Shown here: in pieces, positions 34,388 through 42,750 of the stretch
Layout: every line of letters begins with the position of its first letter
Position numbering within the stretch: position 1 is the stretch's first letter
NCBI GenBank assembly: GCA_002331335.1
Contig: DCZO01000013.1
Coordinates: 65,443 to 129,442 of the forward strand
Direction: 5' to 3'
Length of the DNA stretch: 64,000 bases
Source: Nitrospira sp. UBA2082
GTDB lineage: Bacteria > Nitrospirota > Nitrospiria > Nitrospirales > Nitrospiraceae
Notes under the pieces: generated by a model
What the model was told of the DNA's origin: nothing
Seen by the model: the letters and a program-made list of their open reading frames with translations, nothing else
Database searches by the model: none
Program-made: the position numbers and the translations under genes

Positions 34388-37069
34388 ATGGCAGGTGCAT
34401 CCCGAACGTCTTCTCTATCACACCCAGTCCAATTGGCTGAACAAACGCGCCTGGAAGAGGACGCCCGCCGAAAGAAACATTGGAAACGATGGGGGCCCTA
34501 CCTCAGTGAGCGCGCCTGGGGGACGGTCAGGGAGGACTACAGTCCGCACGGCACCGCGTGGGAAGCGTTTCCTCATGATCATGCCCGGTCACGTGCCTAT
34601 CGATGGAATGAGGATGGGTTAGCCGGTATTTCCGACCGGCACCAGCATATCTGTTTCGCCATCGCATTGTGGAACGGCCGGGATCCTATTTTGAAGGAAC
34701 GGCTGTTCGGTCTGACCGGCAACGAAGGAAACCATGGGGAGGATGTCAAAGAATATTATTTTTATCTCGATTCGACGCCGACCCACTCCTACATGAAGTA
34801 TCTCTATCGATATCCGCAGGCCGAATTCCCTTATGCAGAGCTGGTGGAGGGGAATCGTCGGCGAGGCAAACGCGAGCAGGAATATGAGCTGATCGATACC
34901 GGCGTCTTCGATCAGAATCGGTATTTCGACATTCTGGTGGAATACGCCAAGTCCACGCCGGAGGATCTGCTGATCCGCATTGAGGTCATCAATCGGGGGC
35001 CTGATTCCGCCGAGCTGACGCTTCTACCGACCCTGTGGTTTCGGAATACCTGGTCGTGGGGTCTCGACGCACGTCGCCCACGCATGAGGGAAGGGCGGTC
35101 CACTCACGACGTCAGCGTCATCGAACTGGATCATGATTACTACGGCAAGCGGCAACTCTGGTGTGACCGCCGCCCCCCTCTTCTGTTCACGGAGAACGAG
35201 ACCAACAGCCGCCGCCTCTATGGCGATACGGAGGGGGCCCGCTATGTCAAAGACAGTTTTCATGACTATGTCGTGTTTGGTGATAAAGCGGCGGTCAATC
35301 CTGACAAAGTCGGCTCGAAGGCTGCCGCACACTATGTGCTGACGGTTGATCCAGGAGCCTCGGATACGATCTTCCTGCGTTTCACGAATGAGGGAGGGGA
35401 TGAGGGGCTGACACGGGAGGTGTTCGATGCCCTATTCACACAACGAATTCGAGAGGCCGACGAATTTTACAGGGAATTAGTGCCGGCCGATTTGTCCGAA
35501 GATGCCAAACGCGTGCAGCGCCAAGCCTTCGCCGGCCTGCTGTGGAGTAAGCAGTTTTATCACTACGATCTCACGCGTTGGCTCAAGGGCGACCCCGGTA
35601 TGCCGGAGCCGCCTCGGGAACGGTTGCGCGGGCGGAACGCTGACTGGACGCATCTCTACAATGCGGATGTCATCTCGATGCCGGACAAGTGGGAGTATCC
35701 CTGGTATGCCGCCTGGGATCTGGCGTTCCACTGTATTCCGTTGGCTCTCGTCGATCCGACCTTCGCGAAGGAACAGCTCATCCTCATGCTCCGTGAGTGG
35801 TACATGCATCCCAACGGGCAGATTCCGGCCTACGAATGGGCGTTCGGGGACGTCAATCCGCCGGTCCATGCCTGGGCCGCGTGGCGCGTCTATAAAATCG
35901 AAAAGAAACGGAAAGGCACGGGCGATCGTGTGTTTCTCGAGCGGGTCTTTCACAAGCTCCTGCTGAATTTCACATGGTGGGTGAACAGGAAAGATGCCGA
36001 GGGTAAGAATATCTTTCAGGGCGGTTTTTTGGGGCTGGACAACATCGGCGTGTTCGACCGGAGCGCGCCGCTGCCGACCGGTGGGCACATCGAACAATCC
36101 GACGCGACCAGCTGGATGGGGATGTATTGCCTCAACATGCTGTCGATTGCACTCGAACTGGCCCGGGAGAACCGTGCGTATGAGGATGTGGCCAGCAAGT
36201 TCTTCGAACATTTCGTCTATATCTGCCGGGCCATGAACAACATCGGCGGCGAGAAGATTGAACTGTGGGACCGGGAAGACGGATTCTTCTACGACGTGCT
36301 GCATCTGCCGGACGGACGGACCTGCCCCTTGAAGGTGCGTTCGCTGGTGGGGTTAATTCCGCTCTTCGCGGTTGAGACGTTGGACTCGGAACTCATCGAT
36401 CGCCTCCCACGGTTCAAACACCGGATGCAGTGGTTCATTGAAAACCGGCCGGACTTCAGTTCGCATGTGGAAACGCACTCGCAGGATGGAGAGGTCCGGC
36501 GATTTCTCTCGCTGGTGAACCGAACGCGGCTGAAATCGGTGCTGCGATATATGCTGGATGAACAAGAATTTCTCTCGCCCTACGGCATTCGAGCCCTGTC
36601 GCGTTACCATAAGGAACACCCCTATTGTCTGTCTGTGATGGGAGCGGATTATCGGGTCGACTATGAACCGGCCGAGTCCGGGACAGGCATTTTCGGAGGC
36701 AATTCGAATTGGCGGGGACCCATCTGGTTTCCGGTCAATTATCTGCTGATCGAATCGCTTCAGAAGTTCCACTATTTTCTGGGCGATACGTATACCGTTG
36801 AATACCCGACTGGCTCTGGCAATGCGATCCCGCTGAATCGCGTGGCGGCGGAACTCTCGAGACGGCTCATCCATATTTTTCTTCGCGATCAATCCGGCCG
36901 GCGCCCGGTCTTCGGAGGAGGCTCCAAGTTTCAGGACGACCCGAATTGGCGTGATGCCATCCCGTTCTATGAATACTTCCATGGGGACAACGGTGCCGGT
37001 ATCGGCGCAAGCCATCAGACCGGATGGACTGGTTTGGTGGCGAAGCTGATTCAACAGAGTGGAGAGTAG
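34388..37069 (+). CDS. MGH1-type (GH63-like) alpha-glucosidase
   Basis: The 893-residue protein is a large cytoplasmic glycoside hydrolase. The N-terminal beta-sandwich (about 1-370) starts with RLEEDARRKKHWKRWGPYLSERAWGTVREDYS, and a C-terminal (alpha/alpha)6 barrel carries WEYPWYAAWDLAFH (acid Asp), HPNGQIPAYEWAFGDVNPPVHAWA and the C-terminal catalytic-region motif GGNSNWRGPIWFPVNYLL. The pattern fits bacterial relatives of GH63 processing glucosidases. The substrate could be glycogen fragments, trehalose-like compounds or glucosylglycerate. The next gene is a debranching enzyme, which favours alpha-glucan use. Confidence 0.85.
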   Translation: MAGASRTSSLSHPVQLAEQTRLEEDARRKKHWKRWGPYLSERAWGTVREDYSPHGTAWEAFPHDHARSRAYRWNEDGLAGISDRHQHICFAIALWNGRDPILKERLFGLTGNEGNHGEDVKEYYFYLDSTPTHSYMKYLYRYPQAEFPYAELVEGNRRRGKREQEYELIDTGVFDQNRYFDILVEYAKSTPEDLLIRIEVINRGPDSAELTLLPTLWFRNTWSWGLDARRPRMREGRSTHDVSVIELDHDYYGKRQLWCDRRPPLLFTENETNSRRLYGDTEGARYVKDSFHDYVVFGDKAAVNPDKVGSKAAAHYVLTVDPGASDTIFLRFTNEGGDEGLTREVFDALFTQRIREADEFYRELVPADLSEDAKRVQRQAFAGLLWSKQFYHYDLTRWLKGDPGMPEPPRERLRGRNADWTHLYNADVISMPDKWEYPWYAAWDLAFHCIPLALVDPTFAKEQLILMLREWYMHPNGQIPAYEWAFGDVNPPVHAWAAWRVYKIEKKRKGTGDRVFLERVFHKLLLNFTWWVNRKDAEGKNIFQGGFLGLDNIGVFDRSAPLPTGGHIEQSDATSWMGMYCLNMLSIALELARENRAYEDVASKFFEHFVYICRAMNNIGGEKIELWDREDGFFYDVLHLPDGRTCPLKVRSLVGLIPLFAVETLDSELIDRLPRFKHRMQWFIENRPDFSSHVETHSQDGEVRRFLSLVNRTRLKSVLRYMLDEQEFLSPYGIRALSRYHKEHPYCLSVMGADYRVDYEPAESGTGIFGGNSNWRGPIWFPVNYLLIESLQKFHYFLGDTYTVEYPTGSGNAIPLNRVAAELSRRLIHIFLRDQSGRRPVFGGGSKFQDDPNWRDAIPFYEYFHGDNGAGIGASHQTGWTGLVAKLIQQSGE

Positions 37070-37251
37070 GGCGGCACAGATCGGTGATTTCCTTGCTCGC
37101 GCAACGCGCACACAGGATCTATCAATATTCGAAATAGCGGGCGGTGCTCACGAGGGAAAGGGCGCGTCTTGGCGCGCCCAGGGTCGGGTGGGTGGAAACA
37201 TCGCGCGCAGGGGAAACCACCGATCCGTACCGCCCAGGATGGTGGATAAAG

Positions 37252-39324
37252 ATGAAAATTGGAAGAGCGGAGTGCCAAGATCTCGCTCAGGCCCTGGGTC
37301 TTGAATGGCTGGAAACGAACGGCCGGGGTGGGTTTGCATCGGGCACGGTCGCCGGTGCCAACACCCGTCGATATCATGCCCTGCTGTTGACTGCACGCAA
37401 GCCGCCGGCTGAACGCGTCGTCCTCGTCAATCACCTCGAAGAATGGATCGACCTCAACGGGCGGGTTTTCCCTCTTTCAACCAACCTGTATCCGGGAACG
37501 GTTCATCCAGCCGGTTACACATACTGTGTAGAGTTTTCCTCCGTCCCCTGGCCGACATGGACCTTCGATTGCGGCGGTGTCACGGTTCAGCGAGAAATCC
37601 TGTGTGTGCCAGGGCATGATCTTGTAATCGTGCGATGGAAGTCGCTCAGTTCGGGACAGCCCCTCATGACACTTCGTGTCAGGCCGATGCTGAGCGGACG
37701 CGACTACCACGGGACTCATCACGAGAACACAACCCTCTCGACGCAAGCCGCTATCAAGCCTGAATTGATATCGTGGCAACCCTATCCTGATGTGCCTGCT
37801 GTGCGGGCCATTCACTCGGGCGAGTACCGCCATGAGCCGGATTGGTTCCGGCACATACAGTTACCGATTGAGGAGCGGCGCGGACTTGATTGCGAGGAAG
37901 ATTGGTGGTCACCGGGAGAGTTTCGATTCGAGCTTGAACCCGGGGAAGAACGGACCCTGGTGTTGACGAGCGAACAAGGCGACGGCCTCGATCCGATTGC
38001 CATTGCCAAACGGGAAAAATTGCGCCGTAAACGGTCGGACCAAGTCGAGCCGGGAACAGATACGTTGGCCGAGTCGCTCCGATGCGCAACGGGCGCCTAC
38101 CTGTCTGAGCGAGGCTTCGGGAAGACGGTGATCGCCGGGTATCCGTGGTTTACCGATTGGGGGCGGGATACATTCATTTCCTTGCCAGGCCTGTGTCTTG
38201 TAACAGGCAGACTCGACAGTGCGTGGCAGATCATCGAATCGTTTGCCGCCTATGTTTCGGATGGTATGGTGCCGAATCGCTTTCCCGATGCCGGACAACA
38301 GCCGGAGTACAACACGATCGATGCCTCCCTGTGGTTCATCCATGCGATCGGCCGCTATCTGGACTACAGCGGCGATGAGGCGCGAGTCCGTACCATCACA
38401 TGGCCGGCGGTGAAACAAATCCTCGATGGGTATCGGTGCGGCATCCGCCATAACATTCATATGGATAGAGACGGGCTCATCGTCGGTGGAGTCATCGGTT
38501 CGCAGCTGACATGGATGGATGCGAAGATCGGAGAGTGGGTCGTCACTCCACGGCAGGGAAAGCCGGTAGAAATTCAAGCCCTGTGGGTTCGGGCCTTGGA
38601 AATCGGAATGCGTCTGGCTGAACGATTTGGCGAATCCGCCTATGCGGACCGTTGTCGGAGACTCCGAGCCCTGGCAATAAAATCGTTCCGCACCAAGTTC
38701 TGGAACGAGGCAGGGGGATTTCTCTATGACGTGATTGATGGGCCGGAGGGTCATGATGCGTCGATCCGCCCGAATCAAATCTATGCGCTCAGTCTCTGCG
38801 ATAATTTGATGGCTCGAGAACAAGCCGAGCAGATCCTGACGGTCGTCAAAGACCATCTCCTCACGCCCATAGGGCTGCGCACGCTCTCACCGAGAGACAG
38901 TCGGTATCGGCCTCGCTATGAGGGGGGCGTGGCCGAGCGGGATGGCGCCTACCATCAAGGAACCGTGTGGCCGTTTCTATTGGGTCCATTCGTGACGGCA
39001 TGGGTGAAGACATTTGGGAAGAGCGCTCAGGTGAAGGCGCAAGCAAGGACATTTCTGAACGGGCTAGAAACACATCTGGGAGAGGTGTGCGTGGGACAGG
39101 TATCAGAAATATTCGACGGCGATGCCCCGCATACCCCGCGTGGATGTCCGGCCCAAGCCTGGTCCGTTGCGGAACCGTTACGGGCCATGATCGAAGATCT
39201 CGACATCGCCATGACGGTTCATTCAGCCAAGACTGAACGAGCCGGTAACCGTCGCCCCAAGGTGATTCCAGGCGAAAAACCTGCCAAGCTACGACGCGAA
39301 TCAGGAAGGAAACCCTCCCGGTAA
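37252..39324 (+). CDS. Amylo-alpha-1,6-glucosidase (glycogen debranching enzyme type)
   Basis: From the ATG at 37252 the product has 690 residues. It has an N-terminal GDE domain (GLEWLETNGRGGFASGTVAGANTRRYHALLL) and a C-terminal barrel with the signature WFTDWGRDTFISLPGLCL and EYNTIDASLWFIHAIGRYL, as in archaeal-type debranching enzymes (GH133). The frame is open upstream to 37144, but homology begins at the chosen ATG. It hydrolyses 1,6-branches of glycogen or related glucans. It sits downstream of the MGH1 glucosidase; glgC is 15 kb away. The spacer of 180 bp allows a separate promoter. Confidence 0.9.
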   Translation: MKIGRAECQDLAQALGLEWLETNGRGGFASGTVAGANTRRYHALLLTARKPPAERVVLVNHLEEWIDLNGRVFPLSTNLYPGTVHPAGYTYCVEFSSVPWPTWTFDCGGVTVQREILCVPGHDLVIVRWKSLSSGQPLMTLRVRPMLSGRDYHGTHHENTTLSTQAAIKPELISWQPYPDVPAVRAIHSGEYRHEPDWFRHIQLPIEERRGLDCEEDWWSPGEFRFELEPGEERTLVLTSEQGDGLDPIAIAKREKLRRKRSDQVEPGTDTLAESLRCATGAYLSERGFGKTVIAGYPWFTDWGRDTFISLPGLCLVTGRLDSAWQIIESFAAYVSDGMVPNRFPDAGQQPEYNTIDASLWFIHAIGRYLDYSGDEARVRTITWPAVKQILDGYRCGIRHNIHMDRDGLIVGGVIGSQLTWMDAKIGEWVVTPRQGKPVEIQALWVRALEIGMRLAERFGESAYADRCRRLRALAIKSFRTKFWNEAGGFLYDVIDGPEGHDASIRPNQIYALSLCDNLMAREQAEQILTVVKDHLLTPIGLRTLSPRDSRYRPRYEGGVAERDGAYHQGTVWPFLLGPFVTAWVKTFGKSAQVKAQARTFLNGLETHLGEVCVGQVSEIFDGDAPHTPRGCPAQAWSVAEPLRAMIEDLDIAMTVHSAKTERAGNRRPKVIPGEKPAKLRRESGRKPSR

Positions 39325-39356
39325 GTTCTTCCACCGGACCCCCCGGAGTTGATCTC

Positions 39357-39385
39357 TTGACAGTCACAGGATGCATCCGTACCCT
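39357..39385 (+). promoter_or_regulatory. Putative promoter of the HbpS-like gene
   Basis: TTGACA at 39357-39362 is a perfect -35 hexamer. A weak TACCCT -10 follows after 17 bp at 39380-39385, about 55 bp before the ATG at 39441. Confidence 0.35.
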
Positions 39386-39440
39386 CGGGAACGGAACCTG
39401 AACAAGCTTCGGTAGGATCCTAGCTCTTAGGAGGCTGGTC

Positions 39441-39995
39441 ATGATGAAGAATACCGGTATCAGGGGTAGACGACGAAAGACCCTCTTGGTGGCTGGCGCC
39501 GCGCCTTTCCTGCTGCTCGGCATCACAGCACTGCAGACAGCCGGTGCCGAAGAACTGCCGAGGGAGGCGACATTGCCGCTTGGGATGGCCAGCAAGGCTG
39601 TCCATGCGGCGTTGGAATCTTGCAAGAAAGACGGGTATCGCGTGAGCGTCTCGGTGGTGGATCGGGCCGGTGTGCTGCGTGCCATGGGACGGGCCGACGG
39701 TGCCGGGCCGCATACGGTCGATAGCAGCCGAAAAAAAGCCTACACCGCGGCCAGTGTACGACGACCGACGACAGAACTGGCTGAACTCATCAACAAGATG
39801 CCGACACTCCAAGCCCTCCGTGACGTCAACGATGAGATTTTGATCGTGGGGGGAGGGCTGCCCATCGAAATCGGAGGTGATGTCGTGGGTGGAATCGGAG
39901 TCGGCGGAGCACCGGGCGCTCATCTCGACGACGCCTGCGCGCAGGACGGGCTTGATGCCATCGGCGCGGCGCCCAAGGTGGCCGCGCCCAAGTGA
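39441..39995 (+). CDS. Secreted GlcG/HbpS-family protein
   Basis: TAGGAGG at 39428-39434 precedes the ATG. The 184-residue product has an N-terminal signal sequence (TLLVAGAAPFLLLGITALQTAGA) and a GlcG/HbpS-like domain: ASKAVHAALESCKKDGYRVSVSVVDRAGVL, SRKKAYTAASVRRPT and the glycine-rich LIVGGGLPIEIGGDVVGGIGVGGAPG. HbpS-type proteins bind haem or sense redox state; the exact role here is unknown. It overlaps the following lipoprotein gene by 4 nt, so the two are coupled. Confidence 0.88.
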   Translation: MMKNTGIRGRRRKTLLVAGAAPFLLLGITALQTAGAEELPREATLPLGMASKAVHAALESCKKDGYRVSVSVVDRAGVLRAMGRADGAGPHTVDSSRKKAYTAASVRRPTTELAELINKMPTLQALRDVNDEILIVGGGLPIEIGGDVVGGIGVGGAPGAHLDDACAQDGLDAIGAAPKVAAPK

Positions 39996-40450
39996 GGCGG
40001 CTGGGTTGGTTGGCCGTGCTGGTAGGTGGCCTGTATTCACTCAGTACCGCATGTAACAGTAGTGCGCCGGAGCCCGCGTCGGTCGATCTCCCCTCGACCA
40101 ACCTCCGGCTTACCCTCGTTCGAACCGCTACGGACCTGTTCCTCCAGAGATTCAATCTCACTCTAAAAGTACAGGGAGTGAGTGGGTGTTCGACATCAAC
40201 GGACTTGTTCCCTGACACAGGCCACTCCGGACGCCGCAATGTCTATCTGGCGGGGAAAGGCATGATCTATGTCGTGGGGCAATTCGACGCGCGTGTGATC
40301 GATCCGCAGGACTGCCGGGCAACCCTTTCGGAATTTCGCCATCTCGATCGGCAGGTGGTCTTTCTGGGGAGCTTTGACGCGGACAGTGAGCAGCGGTGGA
40401 CCTATATCCCCGCATCCCAGCGCCCAGAGATAGGGTTTGATAAACGCTAG
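39992..40450 (+). CDS. Putative lipoprotein of unknown function
   Basis: GTG at 39992 overlaps the HbpS-like stop (GTGA), typical of translational coupling. The 152-residue product starts MRRLGWLAVLVGGLYSLSTACNSS, a lipoprotein signal with lipobox LSTAC. The rest is strand-rich with two further cysteines (GCSTS and DCRATL) that may form a disulfide. There is no known domain. It may act with the HbpS-like protein in the periplasm. Confidence 0.65.
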   Translation: MRRLGWLAVLVGGLYSLSTACNSSAPEPASVDLPSTNLRLTLVRTATDLFLQRFNLTLKVQGVSGCSTSTDLFPDTGHSGRRNVYLAGKGMIYVVGQFDARVIDPQDCRATLSEFRHLDRQVVFLGSFDADSEQRWTYIPASQRPEIGFDKR

Positions 40451-40490
40451 GGCGTGTCTTAGTCGTGAACAGCATGCACTGTAGAACATC

Positions 40491-40691
40491 ATGAACCAGC
40501 CCATTGTCGGGTATCATGAAGATGAAGAGGGCGATTGGGTAGCCGATTTGGCCTGCGGCCATGGACAGCATGTGCGGCATCAGCCACCGTTTATGAATCG
40601 GTCGTGGGTCATTACCACCGAGGGGCGCAACCAACATCTGGGCACACTTCTGAACTGCAAAAAGTGTGAGGAACCCCAGGCCTTGTCATGA
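40491..40691 (+). CDS. DUF3565-family small protein
   Basis: The 66-residue protein reads IVGYHEDEEGDWVADLACGHGQHVRHQPPF and ends with LNCKKCEEPQ. This matches the DUF3565 pattern, with one Cys/His cluster (CGHGQHVRH) and a CxxC pair that together could bind zinc. Function is unknown; family members are stand-alone cytoplasmic proteins. There is no strong ribosome-binding site before the ATG. It is convergent with the XRE regulator. Confidence 0.75.
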   Translation: MNQPIVGYHEDEEGDWVADLACGHGQHVRHQPPFMNRSWVITTEGRNQHLGTLLNCKKCEEPQALS

Positions 40692-40732
40692 GACGCTAGA
40701 ATCCGACCTTCAGATTGTTCAGTAATAGGGAG

Positions 40733-41194
40733 TCAGTCGCTGGGAGGCTCGAAGTGGCCGGAGGGACGCTGCTGCCATGGGACTGTGGCCTGGCGGGACT
40801 GTTTGGCCAGGCTGCGCAAACTCATTTCGGCGGCGCGCAGCAGTTTGGGATCGCCTGCTTGTAGCAGTGTCGTCAGCAGGACATAGAGCGCGCGGTCCAT
40901 TCGTGACCCAGCCAGGATGCGTTCAGTCAACGGGTCGGGATGAATAGTATCCGGTCCTTCTTCCTGATCTCCATCGTTGAACAGGCACGCGAACGACTGG
41001 GGGCTGTCAAACAGCCAGCCCGGCGGAACGCGGAGTGCTGCGGCCAAGGCCTGAAGTGTCGCGGAGGAAGGATCGACTTCGTCCGATTCGATCTGCTCGA
41101 GAAAGGCAGTGGAAATTCCTGCCGATGCTGATAAAGACTGAAGAGATTGTTTTTTTGAGAGTCTCCAGGCTTGGATGAGAGGCCCAATCGACAT
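40733..41194 (-). CDS. XRE-family transcriptional regulator
   Basis: The 153-residue protein has an N-terminal Cro/CI helix-turn-helix at residues 5-62: LIQAWRLSKKQSLQSLSASAGISTAFLEQIESDEVDPSS. A variable C-terminal helical part follows (DRALYVLLTTLLQAGDPKLLRAAEMSLRSLAKQ), which may dimerise or sense a ligand. It is divergent from the coiled-coil gene at 41375 and might regulate it or itself; no palindromic operator stands out in the 180-bp spacer. Confidence 0.85.
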   Translation of the reverse strand: MSIGPLIQAWRLSKKQSLQSLSASAGISTAFLEQIESDEVDPSSATLQALAAALRVPPGWLFDSPQSFACLFNDGDQEEGPDTIHPDPLTERILAGSRMDRALYVLLTTLLQAGDPKLLRAAEMSLRSLAKQSRQATVPWQQRPSGHFEPPSD

Positions 41195-41374
41195 AACGCG
41201 ATCATACAGAGAAGGCTATTCCGGTTCAACGGCTTTTCCCTGCTCATCGGAACTCGCATAGTAATTTCAAGAGGTTATGGACTTCTCAGTGGTCTGGAAG
41301 ATGACCAGCGAAATCAGTTACAATACAACTCTCGTTTTGGCAGTCCTTTGGAGAAGTGAAGGAGGGACGGGGTC

Positions 41375-41716
41375 ATGTTGGGAACGGATATTCGCGGGAT
41401 TATGGCGGAAGAGGAAGAGGTACAACGCCGGCAAGAAGCGCTGAAGTCTCTGATGACGATGCGGGCCAAGAAGCTTCGGGAGTCACTGGACCAACGAATC
41501 AAGCGTGCCAGGAGCAGCGGTGATTGGACGATGCTGTCGAAGGCGGAGTGTGCTGATTTGCACAAGCAGGAAAAGGCGCACTTGAAGTCTCAGTTGGAAC
41601 AGTTGCAGTCCGAGCAAGTCAGGACACGAGGAAAACTGACGGCTTTGAAACGAGCGAAAGCGAGAGCCCAGCGAATTCGTGCGGCAGAGGCGGAGGCGGA
41701 ACGAAGACGCCGCTAG
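41375..41716 (+). CDS. Coiled-coil protein of unknown function
   Basis: The 113-residue product is almost wholly helical with heptad-like spacing and many Lys, Arg, Glu and Gln: EEEEVQRRQEALKSLMTMRAKKLRESLDQR and KAHLKSQLEQLQSEQVRTRGKLTALKRAKARA. The C-terminus is strongly basic (AEAEAERRRR). GAAGGAGGGACGGG before the ATG is a good ribosome-binding site. It ends 10 nt before the methyltransferase start, so co-transcription is likely; a nucleic-acid-related role is only a guess. Confidence 0.6.
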   Translation: MLGTDIRGIMAEEEEVQRRQEALKSLMTMRAKKLRESLDQRIKRARSSGDWTMLSKAECADLHKQEKAHLKSQLEQLQSEQVRTRGKLTALKRAKARAQRIRAAEAEAERRRR

Positions 41717-41726
41717 CAGGGTATCA

Positions 41727-42539
41727 GTGAGCGGACCGACCTCCCTTCAGGTGTTGACACGTCGACACCGCACGTTGATCCGCGAACTCCTCCACGATAA
41801 GCGCGTTCGGATGCAGGAAGGCGCCTTCGTTATCGAGGGCGCGAAGCCCTGCCGCGACCTCATTCAACACTCTCCTCAGGCAATTCTCAGCTTGACCGTC
41901 TCGCCTCGGTATCTTGATACAGAAGATACGAAGGCGCATGCGGCACGGGCTATGCTGAACGCGCCTCAGTTTAGCTGCTCGGATGCCGTATTTGACCGAC
42001 TCTCCGATGTTGAGGCGCCGCAGGGTATTCTGGCTGTCGTCCGGCAACCACAGTGGGATGAGCGGTCCCTGCTGGAGCAGCCAAGGATTCTTGGATTGTT
42101 TGGGGATCGACTGCGCGACCCGGCCAACGTGGGCACAATTATCCGGACAGCCGCGGCGCTGAATCTCACGGGACTGTGGCTGACATCCGATTCTGCAGAC
42201 CCCTTTGGCCCCAAAGTCGTTCGCGCGGCGGCCGGCACGGTGTTGACCCTTCCAGTTTTTTATGGAGCGGAGCCACGACGCTTTATTGAGCACGGATGCA
42301 GAATTTATTCTGCTCTGGTCCCTCAGCCTGGTACTGTGTCGCTCAGGAGCATACAGTCCATTCCCCGCCGCCTCGTCATGGCAGTCGGCAATGAGGGGGA
42401 GGGACTGGCTGACAGCATCGTGGGCCTCTCCACTGTCAGATTTGCGATTCCGCTGGCCAGCGCTGTCGAGTCACTCAATGTTGCGGCGACGGCAGCAATC
42501 GCGGCATTTTATTTCACTGGGCTGCCGATCCGCTCCTGA
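41727..42539 (+). CDS. SpoU/TrmH-family RNA 2'-O-methyltransferase
   Basis: From the GTG at 41727 the protein has 270 residues. An N-terminal substrate-binding domain (RHRTLIRELLHDKRVRMQEGAFVIEGAKPCRDL) precedes the knotted SPOUT domain with motif 1 GLFGDRLRDPANVGTIIRTAAA, motif 2 VMAVGNEGEGLAD and motif 3 FAIPLASAVESLNVAATAAI. These bind S-adenosylmethionine and form the trefoil knot. Such enzymes methylate 23S rRNA or tRNA ribose; the site cannot be read from sequence. An open frame upstream to 41679 overlaps the coiled-coil gene and is unlikely to be used. Confidence 0.9.
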   Translation: MSGPTSLQVLTRRHRTLIRELLHDKRVRMQEGAFVIEGAKPCRDLIQHSPQAILSLTVSPRYLDTEDTKAHAARAMLNAPQFSCSDAVFDRLSDVEAPQGILAVVRQPQWDERSLLEQPRILGLFGDRLRDPANVGTIIRTAAALNLTGLWLTSDSADPFGPKVVRAAAGTVLTLPVFYGAEPRRFIEHGCRIYSALVPQPGTVSLRSIQSIPRRLVMAVGNEGEGLADSIVGLSTVRFAIPLASAVESLNVAATAAIAAFYFTGLPIRS

Positions 42540-42649
42540 CCGAGAGAGGGTGGGGTTTTCCCGCCCAGGTGCATCAGTGTGGAGCTTGGTTCCGATTTAC
42601 AGACGGCCCTGTTGCGATGGATACCCGTCCGGATCAACTCCACAGCTAT

Positions 42650-42679
42650 TTGAAAAAACAGGCCTGTTCTGCGTATAGT
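42650..42679 (+). promoter_or_regulatory. Putative promoter of the metal-efflux operon
   Basis: TTGAAA at 42650-42655 and TATAGT at 42674-42679 are separated by 18 bp, about 70 bp before the outer-membrane factor gene. No MerR-type long spacer or clear operator is visible. Confidence 0.5.
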
Positions 42680-42750
42680 TTCCGGAAGGCTGGACGATGG
42701 GAAATCGGTTTGTCTAGATTAGTCAGGCGGTTTGTGAGAGGTCTTGTGTA

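Noticed and set aside
35477..36304. A 275-codon minus-strand frame inside the glucosidase gene
   Set aside because: Shadow of a clear GH63-like gene.
37909..38856. A 315-codon minus-strand frame inside the debranching enzyme gene
   Set aside because: Shadow of a clear GH133 gene.
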